NCBI GenBank assembly: GCA_030018135.1
Contig: JASEGJ010000011.1
Location: 1-36,020, forward strand
DNA: 36,020 bases
Direction of reading: 5' to 3'
From: Candidatus Hodarchaeaceae archaeon
GTDB taxonomy: Archaea > Hadarchaeota > Hadarchaeia > Hadarchaeales > Hadarchaeaceae
Shown here in pieces: positions 6,634 to 13,681 of the stretch. Position numbers and translations under genes: made by a program. The notes under the pieces were generated by a model. It saw only the letters and a list, made by a program, of their open reading frames with translations, made no database searches and was not told the origin of the DNA. Each line of letters starts with the position of its first letter. Position 1 is the stretch's first letter.

Positions 6634-8513
6634 CAGCTCACGACCGAAACCTCTGATTTGCCTTGAACCTTTTGCACAACGATCATGTTCGCGGCCTCGC
6701 TGCTGAACACGACCTGGCTGGGGGTGATGAAGATGTACTGCGCGTCGGCATCTCCAGCCGAATCGAAGATGAGCCTCGCCATCAGCTCGCGATTGAGCGG
6801 GTCCATGTGTATATCGAACTCGTCCACCGCGCGCAGGGGCGATTTCAGATGTTGCTGGAGCGAGAGCAAAAACGCCATTATCGCTACTGTCCGCTCGCCA
6901 CCGCTTTGGGTGTAAGCGTCGAGCACCAATGACTCGCCACCCCTGTGGCCGACGAGGACCTCGAGCCCTGCCTCCTCGACGTTCTCAATATTCACAAGCC
7001 TTACCGAGCCGGACGCCCCGGCCCTAGCTAAGTTGGATTGATAAAGCGGATTGACCTCCTCGATGAGCTTCTCGAGCGTCCTCCTCCAGATTGACTTCCT
7101 CAGCTCCACATCTTCAAGCGCCTTCTGCCTGTTCTCCGTCACTTCCCTTATCCTGTCGCTTAGCTGGCTATAGATCTCGAGATGGTGGTTGTAGACCTCC
7201 TCCGCCTCCTCGGATACCTCCGCCAGGGATAGAAGCTGAGCGTTGACGTACTTGAGCTCCTCGAGCACCTCGGCAGGCGTCCTCTCGGTGGGAATTCTCT
7301 CTCCGGCCTTTGCGTGGAGCGGCTCAAGTTGTTTGAGGCCTTCCTCTTCCTCCGAGATCTTTCTGTTCAAATGGCGAATCTCCCTCTCGACGATCTCCCT
7401 CCTATACATAGAAATTGCCTCGTCCACCCTGACTTCAACTATTTTATCGAAGAGCCCTGAGATCTCCTTTTCGGACTTCGCTATGTCGCCCTCGATTTTA
7501 GCTACGCTCTGCTCAAGCCCCTTCTTCCCGCCAAGGGATTTGGGCCGCTTACCAGCTACGCCGGAGCCGCCGACCGTCTTGAGGGCCTCCAGCTGTGCTC
7601 TCTGTTTTTCAAGCGCGATGAGGTCGTAGAAGAGCCTCCGGTACTTAAATCTCTCCTGCTCGAGCTGCTGGGAAAGGGAGTCGTAGCTGGACTGCCTCTC
7701 GGCGATCCTGCGCGTCAGCTCCTCGAGCGTCGCTTCCTTTTGTTTGATCTTCTTCTTAAGTTCCTCGATGTCCCTCTCATGTTTTGTTATCCTTGCCCAG
7801 ATCTCCTCCCTCTCGAGAATTGCCTTTTTAGACCTCAGCTCGCGCTTGAGCTTGAGCCTCTCGTACTGCTCCTTCCAGTAGCCCAAGGTTTGTTCCGCTG
7901 ACCTTAACAGGTTCGTGACCGCCTCTTCCTCGCTGAGGAGCCTGTTCAACTTTTCCTGAGCCTCCAGCACCTTGCGCCTGTAATCCTGAAATCCAACGGC
8001 CTCCTCGACGAGCTGTAGCCTTTCCTCGGGCGAGATAACGCCAAATTGCTCGATCATGTTCTGATGCATTATGACAAGCAGGTTGTCCGGATTTAAGCCG
8101 ATCTCCCTGAAGATGCGCTCAACCCTACCTTTCGGGACCTGCCTATAGTCCATCTCATACCAATAGGTGCCGTCTTCCTTCAAGTATCTTGAAACTGCGA
8201 CTGAGTCGGAGCGACTGAAGGGGAAGGGCCTAACGCCGTTTATGGGCTTGTTGTCGAACAAAAGCGTTATTCTCCCGGCCTTTTTACCATGTCTTATTAA
8301 ATCACGCAGCTTTCTGGCGCGCTCAGTGTAGCTCTGACCTATCGCGACCGAGATCCCAACGAGGATCGCGGATTTTCCAGCCCCGTTCGGTCCGCAGATT
8401 AGATTCAAGCCAGGCTTGAAGGGGATCCTAGCGTATTCATATGACATGAAGTTCTCCAGGATTACCTCCTGAACGTGCGTCCTCGAAATCTGAGTTCCTT
8501 TAACAGTCGGCAT
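6633..8513 (-). CDS. Compact Smc5/6-like SMC ATPase lacking a hinge
   Basis: A 626-aa SMC/Rad50-superfamily ATPase. N-terminal head: VILENFMSYEYARIPFKPGL, Walker A GPNGAGKS (41-48), IRHGKKAGRITLLFDN, Q-loop MHQN (149-152). C-terminal head: signature TQSGGER (535-541), Walker B and D-loop RAVDEFDIHMDPLNRE (561-576), then AQYIFITPSQV. The NFMSY opening, DEFDxxMDxxNR and QYxFITPxxx read like eukaryotic Smc5/Smc6 rather than Smc1-4 or Rad50, where this site has an H-loop. Arms are about 130-150 residues each (roughly 176-310 and 333-480), against about 300 in usual SMCs. They meet at a Gly/Lys-rich turn GGSGVAGKRPKSLGGKKG (315-332), with neither a globular hinge nor a CxxC hook. It is first in the operon with the kleisin and KITE-like genes. 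It likely acts on chromosomal DNA. Confidence 0.8.
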   Translation of the reverse strand: MPTVKGTQISRTHVQEVILENFMSYEYARIPFKPGLNLICGPNGAGKSAILVGISVAIGQSYTERARKLRDLIRHGKKAGRITLLFDNKPINGVRPFPFSRSDSVAVSRYLKEDGTYWYEMDYRQVPKGRVERIFREIGLNPDNLLVIMHQNMIEQFGVISPEERLQLVEEAVGFQDYRRKVLEAQEKLNRLLSEEEAVTNLLRSAEQTLGYWKEQYERLKLKRELRSKKAILEREEIWARITKHERDIEELKKKIKQKEATLEELTRRIAERQSSYDSLSQQLEQERFKYRRLFYDLIALEKQRAQLEALKTVGGSGVAGKRPKSLGGKKGLEQSVAKIEGDIAKSEKEISGLFDKIVEVRVDEAISMYRREIVEREIRHLNRKISEEEEGLKQLEPLHAKAGERIPTERTPAEVLEELKYVNAQLLSLAEVSEEAEEVYNHHLEIYSQLSDRIREVTENRQKALEDVELRKSIWRRTLEKLIEEVNPLYQSNLARAGASGSVRLVNIENVEEAGLEVLVGHRGGESLVLDAYTQSGGERTVAIMAFLLSLQQHLKSPLRAVDEFDIHMDPLNRELMARLIFDSAGDADAQYIFITPSQVVFSSEAANMIVVQKVQGKSEVSVVS

Positions 8514-8538
8514 GAGTATCGACCAAATTCTTCTCCAA

Positions 8539-8548
8539 CTTATTTTAG
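8539..8548 (-). promoter_or_regulatory. TATA box for the smc operon
   Basis: The minus strand reads CTAAAATAAG, 26-35 nt upstream of the smc ATG at 8513, which predicts a very short leader. The divergent 8606 gene shares this intergenic region. Confidence 0.45.
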
Positions 8549-8605
8549 GTCTCCAAGCCTTAAGAAAGGTGTGAGTACCCGTACTTAACGTCGATAATTG
8601 GGGCG

Positions 8606-9304
8606 ATGGGTGGAAGGATGGTCACGGCTGGGAAGATCTTTCGGCTGAGGGAGGAGATGGGCCTGAAGGCGATAGCCGCCAGATTAAAGGACCTTAGAGA
8701 GGAAGAAGCCCACCCCGTGGAAGGCGGCGAGGTAGGGCTCTTGACGGAGGTGTCCGATCTGAGCCTTTCTGCGGAGGACCTAAAAGGCATCTTCTCCCAG
8801 GATAAGGTCATCGAAATCTACCAGAGGGGCAAGTTCGTCCAGCAGGTGAAAACGAGGGAAACGCCATTTTTATTCTCATCCTACCGCGGTCACGTGCTGT
8901 TGACCATTTTGGAGCGAAAATTTCAGGCCAACAATATAGCCAACCAGCTCAGCAAGGCACTGTTCATCACCTCTGGTCAAATAGCGGAAGCCAAGATCTC
9001 GCCGGAAACCCTTAAAGCATTCCACGAAGGCAACCCGGAGGACACGAAGGTGATATTTTTCGACGAGGTAGACATGCCGAACATAAACAAGCTCTCGCTC
9101 TACGGCTCTGGTTTGATCGACACCTCGCTGTACAATGAGTACTGCAGTCGCGGGAAAATTTGGTACATGGTGTTCAAGTCCAAGAAGTATGGGTACATAG
9201 TCGGGGTAACGCGAAATGCTATAGTCACCATCTTCAACAACGTATCGAGAGATGAGTTTACGAGCTACGTGAAGAGCGAGGTCTTCCCGTTGCTGTCCCT
9301 GTAG
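8606..9304 (+). CDS. Conserved-looking protein of unknown function, divergent from the smc operon
   Basis: I do not recognise this 232-aa protein. It has no signal peptide, membrane segment or cysteine cluster. The N-terminal third is helical and charged (LKAIAARLKDLREEE at about 22-36). The rest looks like a mixed alpha/beta fold, with strands such as TKVIFFDEVDMP, IWYMVFKSKKYGYIVGVT and NAIVTIFNN. The second half (YMVFKSxKYGYIVGVTRNAI) vaguely recalls Roadblock/longin-like profilin folds, but this is only an impression. The start is either ATG 8606 or ATG 8618; the latter has GGTGG at 8609-8613 and may be the true one. It is separated by 92 nt from the divergent smc gene, and tRNA-Ala follows in the opposite orientation. 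A link to the SMC complex is possible but rests only on position. Confidence 0.75.
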   Translation: MGGRMVTAGKIFRLREEMGLKAIAARLKDLREEEAHPVEGGEVGLLTEVSDLSLSAEDLKGIFSQDKVIEIYQRGKFVQQVKTRETPFLFSSYRGHVLLTILERKFQANNIANQLSKALFITSGQIAEAKISPETLKAFHEGNPEDTKVIFFDEVDMPNINKLSLYGSGLIDTSLYNEYCSRGKIWYMVFKSKKYGYIVGVTRNAIVTIFNNVSRDEFTSYVKSEVFPLLSL

Positions 9305-9310
9305 AAATGG

Positions 9311-9397
9311 TGGACCGGGCGGGATTTGAACCCGCGACCTCCCGCTATTTCGGCTGAACATGCGAAGCGGGCGTTCATACCGCTGAACTACCGGCCC
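9311..9397 (-). tRNA. tRNA-Ala(CGC) with a 14-nt intron
   Basis: The minus strand folds as a full tRNA: acceptor GGGCCGG/CCGGTCC, D stem GTTC/GAAC, anticodon stem CCCGC/GCGGG, and a T arm with GGTTCAAAT. The third acceptor pair is G3:U70, the alanine identity element, agreeing with anticodon CGC. CCA is encoded (9308-9310). The anticodon loop is too long by 14 nt because of an intron at 9347-9360. The exons rejoin to a normal 7-nt loop, TTCGCAA. Confidence 0.93.
9347..9360 (-). other. tRNA-Ala intron at position 37/38
   Basis: The insert TGTTCAGCCGAAAT lies between tRNA positions 37 and 38. TTCG of the anticodon loop pairs with CGAA of the intron, flanked by 3-nt bulges (CAT and ATA). Cutting each bulge after its second base gives exactly these ends, as expected for the archaeal splicing endonuclease. 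The outer helix inside the intron is almost absent, so this is a relaxed bulge-helix-loop form. Confidence 0.8.
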
Positions 9398-9428
9398 CCA
9401 ACTTATTTTTCAGAATCAAGCCTTAAAG

Positions 9429-10486
9429 CTACGCCTCCCATTTGAGCAGAAGCAACCCCATTATCAAGAGAGCTAGTGCAAAGCAGGCCACGAAGGCAAG
9501 CGCTGGCGCGATATCGAGCAAGCCCTTTCCCCTAATTATTACATCCTTAAAAGCGTTTACCGCACGCGTCGTAGGCAACGCTCGTGCAATGGTCTGCATT
9601 GCCTTTGGCATAACTTCAACTGGTGCAAAAAGTCCGCCAAGCATGCTGATAGGCCAGACAATAGCTGACACCGAGTTTTCGGCAGCCTTTGGGGAACGCG
9701 CAAAGGTCAGGACCATTAAGCCAAGCCCAATACCAAGCAAAATTACTTAGCACTTATCAGAGCTATAAGCCAGATGCTTCCTGCTATTTTCAAGCCTAAA
9801 ACTCCCACCCCCGCGCCAAAAAACACCAAAACCTGCAAGCACCCTATAAGGAATGCCGACAGGAAATACCCTCCCAAAAAGCTCGACCTCCCAATCGGCG
9901 CTAACAAGTTTTGCTTAAATGTGCCGGCTTTCCGCTCGTTAAGTATGTCAACTGAAATGCCCATCCCCGCGCTGAATAAAATAAACATTATGCTCATACC
10001 AGAGACAAAATGTGAAACGGGGTCCCACTTTTCGCCCTTACCATAAACGCCTTCGATTGTGATGGGTACCTGTATCCTGAAAAAAGCTCGGGTGACGCCC
10101 TCGATCGTACGCACGGCGATGGTCGCTACCTCTCCCTGAGCCTCATCGTAGATTAAACGTACATTTCCCGAGCCCGCGGTGAATCCAGGAGGGATGATAG
10201 CGGCGGCTACGGTTTTGCCATCACGTACCCTAGCTTCAGCCTCGGCCACATCATCAATCCTTTCGATGACAAATATTTTTGTGTTATCTAGCGCTGAGAC
10301 GTAAGCATCTGCTAATTGGCCGTTATCCTGCTGGACTACCGAAAGCAATACACTGATTTCTCCTCCTCTAAAAATCAAGCTGAGGAAAGTGATTAGAAGA
10401 AGCGGAAATACAATTACCCAGAAAAGGGCGGTTCGATCCCTAGAGAACAGGCGTATGTTTTTTCCAGCAATCGTCAACAGCTTCAT
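9429..10486 (-). pseudogene. ABC-2 type transporter permease, frameshifted
   Basis: Two minus-strand frames together make one ABC-2 permease of about 350 aa. The first part (10486 to 9743) has a cytosolic start, the membrane segment ALFWVIVFPLLLITFLSLIF, a large external loop (about residues 42-150), then membrane segments ending at ISAK-stop. The second (9740 to 9429) continues with LGIGLGLMVLTFA and IVWPISMLGGLFAPVEVMP, the conserved P-rich ABC-2 loop, and a last membrane helix. At the join GCTAAGTAATT, one extra G (AAGG) would restore K-V-I-L-L-G through the break, so a single-base deletion is the simplest explanation. It could be true decay, a sequencing or assembly error, or less likely programmed slippage. 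It partners the ATPase gene 1 nt upstream, in a DrrAB/NatAB-like exporter. Confidence 0.75.
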
Positions 10487-10487
10487 C

Positions 10488-11420
10488 TTAATCCCTTAGT
10501 GCCCGCCCAATCAGCTTGATGAATACATCCTCAAGCGTTGGTTGAACTATGTGTAATGAGTCCACATGCACACCGCCGTCCGCCAACGATTTCACCACTC
10601 GACTGAGCACAACATCTGCTATCGGGGTGAGCAACCTTAACCCGTCCGACGTGGCATCCACTTTTTCGATTTTAGGTAATCTGCGTAATCCGACGACAAG
10701 CTCCTTCGGCACCCTCGCCTTCACCTCAATTACTTCAAGTTTTCCTATCGAGCGCTTGAGCGCGGCTGGTGCGTCGAGGGCAACGATTTTACCTTGGTCA
10801 ATGATCGCAACACGATCGCAGAGGTAATCCGCTTCCTCCATGTAGTGCGTAGTCAGCAGGATCGTGATGCCTTCGGCTTGAAACCTCTTGATAAGTTCCC
10901 AAACCGTTAATCTGGCCGCGGGATCTAAGCCTGTGGTCGGTTCGTCGAGGAATAGTATCTTTGGTTTGTGGATCAGCCCGACCGCGAGGTTGAGGCGGTG
11001 TTTCATGCCGCCCGAAAAGGTCTTAACGCGGCTCTTCGCGTGATCCCTAAGCTGTACCAGATCTAGTAGCTCGTCAATTCGTTTGCGGAGCTTGCTACCC
11101 TCGATGCCGTGAAGCCTGCCGAAGTAGGCTAAATTCTCAACTGCGGTTAAATCGTCGTATAGCCCCACATCTTGGGTTACGACTCCAATTATATCCCGAA
11201 CCTCCTTTGGTTGCTTTCGAATATCATAAGCGCCAACAATCGCAGTACCTTCCGTCGGCCGTAGAATTGTCGAAAGCATCGCCACGGTGGTGCTCTTTCC
11301 TGCGCCGTTGGGGCCGAGCAAGCCGAAGAGCTCGCCCCCCTCAATCTCTAGGTTTAAATGATCCACCGCTTTCCGGCCGTTAAAGACCTTCGTGAGATCG
11401 CGGGTTTCCACAATGGCCAT
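10488..11420 (-). CDS. ABC transporter ATP-binding protein (DrrA/NatA-like)
   Basis: A 310-aa nucleotide-binding subunit that would power export through the neighbouring ABC-2 permease. All motifs are intact: Walker A GPNGAGKST (36-44), Q-loop VVTQD (80-84), signature FSGGMKHRL (135-143, with F for the usual L), Walker B ILFLDEPTTGLD (155-166), and the switch histidine in LLTTHYMEEA. The last 80 residues form the extra C-terminal domain of the DrrA subfamily, ending in the typical PTLEDVFIKLIGR. The permease begins 1 nt downstream, so the two are translationally linked. The substrate is unknown; lipids, drugs or sodium are known for the family. The ATPase is intact while the permease is broken, which favours a recent lesion or an error. 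Confidence 0.92.
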   Translation of the reverse strand: MAIVETRDLTKVFNGRKAVDHLNLEIEGGELFGLLGPNGAGKSTTVAMLSTILRPTEGTAIVGAYDIRKQPKEVRDIIGVVTQDVGLYDDLTAVENLAYFGRLHGIEGSKLRKRIDELLDLVQLRDHAKSRVKTFSGGMKHRLNLAVGLIHKPKILFLDEPTTGLDPAARLTVWELIKRFQAEGITILLTTHYMEEADYLCDRVAIIDQGKIVALDAPAALKRSIGKLEVIEVKARVPKELVVGLRRLPKIEKVDATSDGLRLLTPIADVVLSRVVKSLADGGVHVDSLHIVQPTLEDVFIKLIGRALRD

Positions 11421-11547
11421 GATTACGCACCGCAGGGTTTATCGCTTTTTTTAACTCTACCACCACATAAAAACATTCTGAGGCTTGTTTCTTTTTTCAA
11501 TGCTTTTATGTTTACGTTTATCGCTAACCCACAACCCACAACCGCAT

Positions 11548-11557
11548 ATTTTATAAG
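11548..11557 (+). promoter_or_regulatory. TATA box for the zinc-ribbon gene
   Basis: ATTTTATAAG is a strong archaeal TATA element. Transcription would begin near 11578-11584, giving a leader of roughly 90 nt, long for an archaeal mRNA. Confidence 0.6.
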
Positions 11558-11578
11558 CACCACGATTCAGGTAAAAGA

Positions 11579-11648
11579 GGATACGTCGGGTCTTCATAAA
11601 AGGGCCCCTCAAAGAAACAGCTAAGCTGTTGTCTTGGAGCTTGTATCC
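11579..11648 (+). ncRNA. Structured 5' leader of the zinc-ribbon mRNA (candidate)
   Basis: The predicted transcript starts with GGATAC (11579-11584), which pairs with GTATCC (11643-11648). Inside, CTCAAAG (11608-11614) pairs with CTTGGAG (11633-11639) with one mismatch. AACAG (11616-11620) pairs with CTGTT (11626-11630) around the loop CTAAG. The closing helix ends 8 nt before the AGGAG ribosome-binding site (11656-11660). This nested stack could be a regulatory leader or a small RNA. It is not a riboswitch class I recognise. Confidence 0.35.
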
Positions 11649-11669
11649 AAAAAATAGGAGTGTAGAAAA

Positions 11670-11840
11670 ATGGCATACAGACGTTTTGGTGGCCGCAGAG
11701 AGGGCTTCCAGCGCGAGATGCATAAGGCAACGTGCTCCGATTGTGGAGCAGAGACGGAAGTCCCCTTTAAACCGGTCGAGGGCAGACCTGTGTACTGCAG
11801 GGAATGCTTCCAGAAGCGCCGAGCATCGAGGGGCCGGTAG
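11670..11840 (+). CDS. Small CxxC-x17-CxxC zinc-ribbon protein
   Basis: A 56-aa basic protein starting MAYRRFGGRREGFQRE. The metal site is C22-S-D-C25, then exactly 17 residues, then C43-R-E-C46, with EVPFKPVEGRPVYCRECF in between. This is the CxxC-x17-CxxC domain, common as a small stand-alone protein in archaea and some bacteria, with a zinc-ribbon fold and an unknown but probably nucleic-acid-related role given its R-rich ends. AGGAG at 11656-11660 lies 9 nt before the ATG. It is monocistronic: an upstream TATA box, a T-rich stop signal after it and tRNA-Ile next. The long structured leader suggests regulated translation. Confidence 0.85.
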   Translation: MAYRRFGGRREGFQREMHKATCSDCGAETEVPFKPVEGRPVYCRECFQKRRASRGR

Positions 11841-11899
11841 AGCAGTCCAATAATTTGGAATTCTGGGCCGTCCGCGCGGGTCAGTGGTAGCTTTCTTGA

Positions 11900-11915
11900 T
11901 TTTTTTTAAGTTTTT
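11900..11915 (+). terminator. T-rich transcription stop after the zinc-ribbon gene
   Basis: A run of eight T, then AAG, then five T lies 60 nt after the stop codon. Oligo-T tracts of this kind terminate archaeal RNA polymerase without a hairpin. Confidence 0.5.
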
Positions 11916-11959
11916 AATAAACAACGGTTGAAGGGAAGCAATCCACGGAAGAAATCGGG

Positions 11960-11969
11960 CTTTTAAACT
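11960..11969 (+). promoter_or_regulatory. TATA box for tRNA-Ile
   Basis: CTTTTAAACT is centred about 32 nt before the mature 5' end of tRNA-Ile, which fits a start a few bases ahead of the tRNA. Confidence 0.5.
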
Positions 11970-11996
11970 CAAGAACATAATAAGAAGTTTTGGCGT

Positions 11997-12072
11997 GGGC
12001 CCGTAGCTCAGCTTGGCTCGGAGCGCTCGGCTGATAACCGGGAGGTCCGGGGTTCGAATCCCCGCGGGCCCA
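11997..12072 (+). tRNA. tRNA-Ile(GAT)
   Basis: The sequence folds as a complete tRNA: acceptor GGGCCCG/CGGGCCC, D stem GCTC/GAGC, anticodon stem CTCGG/CCGGG with loop CTGATAA (anticodon GAT), and T arm CGGGG-TTCGAAT-CCCCG. There is no intron. CCA is encoded at 12073-12075. Confidence 0.95.
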
Positions 12073-12115
12073 CCACCCGAAAAATTTATGTGACCTTCAA
12101 AAAATTTTCTAAAAA

Positions 12116-13492
12116 TTGAGGATCGCTTTGGAGGATATCAGAGAAGCACCCGAGGCGGTTCGTGAGTGGGAGCGAATCTCGGCCCACTCCCATGTCGTCG
12201 GGTTGGGCTTGGATGGCCTAAAGGCGAGGCCGGTGGCAGGCGGCATGGTCGGCCAAATTGAAGCGAGAGAAGCCGCAGGCATAATTGTCGACATGGTGAG
12301 AAAGGGGAAGTTCGCGGGCAGGGCGATACTTTTGGCCGGCCCCCCGGGGACGGGTAAGACCGCGCTCGCTACAGCTATAGCGAAGGAGCTGGGGCGGGAT
12401 GTGCCCTTCGTGCCAGTAGCCGCGAGCGAGATCTATTCGGCTGAGATCAAAAAGACCGAGTTCTTGACGCAGGCGCTCAGAAAGGCGATAGGCGTGCGGA
12501 TACACGAGATGCGCAGGATCTACGAGGGCGAGGTAAAGGAACTCTCGGTCAAGGAGGAACCGCATCCCTACAATCCTTACTCGAAAGTGCCGACGGGTGC
12601 GACGATAAAGCTCGCTACCGCCGACGCATCTCAGAAGCTCACGATGGATCAATCCTTCGCCATTTCGCTCATTAGGCAAGGAGTTGAAACTGGCGACATC
12701 GTTCAAATAGACGCCGATAGCGGCAGGATAGCCAAGGTGGGCAAGTCGAAGGAGGCGGCTGAGAAGGAGAAGCTCGACCTCAGCACAGTCCAAGCAGTTG
12801 AAGTCCCCAGCGGACCAGTGTTGAAGCACAAGGAGTTCGTCTACACCCTGACGCTGCACAACCTCGACGTTGCCCAATCCCGCGCCGGTATAAGTATGTT
12901 CAGCCTCTTCTTCGGTGGGGAGGATAGGAAGGAGATCTCCAACGAAACGAGGAGGGGCGTCGACGAAGCCGTTAGATCGTGGGTTGAAGAGGGGCGAGCG
13001 GAGATCCTTCCGGGCGTGGTGTTCATCGACGAGTGCTCGATGCTCGATGTGGAGACGTTCTCATTCTTGGGGAGGGCGATGGAACAGGAATTGGCGCCCA
13101 TAATCATCTTCGCCACCAATCGGGGCATAACCATCGTCAGGGGTACGGATCTAAAATCGCCGCACGGCATGCCGCTAGACCTGCTCGACCGGATGCTCAT
13201 CATAAGCACGAAGTCGTACTCGCGGGAGGAGATTCTCGAGATCCTGAAGATAAGGGCCAAGGCGGAGAAGGTCGAGCTGCCCAAGGAGGCACTTGAATAT
13301 CTCGCCGATATAGGCGAGGCGACATCGCTGAGGTATGCGGTTCAGCTCCTCGCCCCAGCTTCGAACATTGCGGAGGCCGAGGGATCGAAGAGGGTAAAGA
13401 AGGAGCACATCGAACGGGTCAAGCAGCTTTTCGCGGATATCAAGCGATCGGTCGCATATCTTCAGGAGTATGAGGCCAAGATGCTCAAATAA
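12116..13492 (+). CDS. TIP49/RuvB-like AAA+ ATPase (archaeal RuvBL homologue)
   Basis: A 458-aa AAA+ ATPase, equal in length to eukaryotic RuvBL1/2 (Pontin/Reptin). The opening HSHVVGLGLDG and VGQIEAREAAGIIVDM are family hallmarks. Walker A is GPPGTGKT (75-82), Walker B VVFIDECSML (301-310), sensor I IIFATNRG and the arginine-finger region LDLLDRMLII. The long insertion between the Walker motifs (about 125-290) is the RuvBL-specific domain II, an OB-like fold. In eukaryotes these hexamers chaperone assembly of chromatin remodellers, snoRNPs and PIKK complexes; the archaeal role is not established. The start is TTG at 12116, about 28 nt after an AAAAATTTATG TATA-like stretch, so the message is probably leaderless. 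tRNA-Ile lies immediately upstream. Confidence 0.93.
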   Translation: MRIALEDIREAPEAVREWERISAHSHVVGLGLDGLKARPVAGGMVGQIEAREAAGIIVDMVRKGKFAGRAILLAGPPGTGKTALATAIAKELGRDVPFVPVAASEIYSAEIKKTEFLTQALRKAIGVRIHEMRRIYEGEVKELSVKEEPHPYNPYSKVPTGATIKLATADASQKLTMDQSFAISLIRQGVETGDIVQIDADSGRIAKVGKSKEAAEKEKLDLSTVQAVEVPSGPVLKHKEFVYTLTLHNLDVAQSRAGISMFSLFFGGEDRKEISNETRRGVDEAVRSWVEEGRAEILPGVVFIDECSMLDVETFSFLGRAMEQELAPIIIFATNRGITIVRGTDLKSPHGMPLDLLDRMLIISTKSYSREEILEILKIRAKAEKVELPKEALEYLADIGEATSLRYAVQLLAPASNIAEAEGSKRVKKEHIERVKQLFADIKRSVAYLQEYEAKMLK

Positions 13493-13495
13493 TTC

Positions 13496-13547
13496 AAAAA
13501 TCGACCTTTCCTCATGGTCTCGCCCAATCCTATTTGTCGATTTTTTT
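13496..13547 (+). terminator. Inverted repeat with T-run after the TIP49 gene
   Basis: AAAAATCGAC (13496-13505) is perfectly inverted as GTCGATTTTT (13536-13545), with a 30-nt loop, and the second arm runs on into T's. It begins 4 nt after the TIP49 stop codon. It may act as a terminator or an mRNA 3'-end structure. Confidence 0.4.
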
Positions 13548-13670
13548 GCCCAACTAGGGCAAAATCCTCCCGCCCACGTAAACTGGAGACCAGTTCTCAC
13601 GTCCGTCGCTTCGCCTTGGCCAATAAAAAATATTGTGCTGTGGTTGTGGTGCGGCTATGGTTACGAGAGC

Positions 13671-13679
13671 CTTTTAAAC
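13671..13679 (+). promoter_or_regulatory. TATA box for the CARDB-like gene
   Basis: CTTTTAAAC is centred about 22 nt upstream of the ATG at 13697. This suggests a leaderless start there rather than at 13682. Confidence 0.45.
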
Positions 13680-13681
13680 AA

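Noticed and set aside
6633-8513. Rad50 identity for the SMC-like ATPase.
   Set aside because: There is no CxxC zinc hook and no mre11, and the C-terminal head ends with QYIFITP rather than the Rad50 H-loop pattern.
13514-13681. Longer N-terminus of the CARDB-like protein.
   Set aside because: It is R/C-rich, not protein-like, and lies before the TATA box at 13671.
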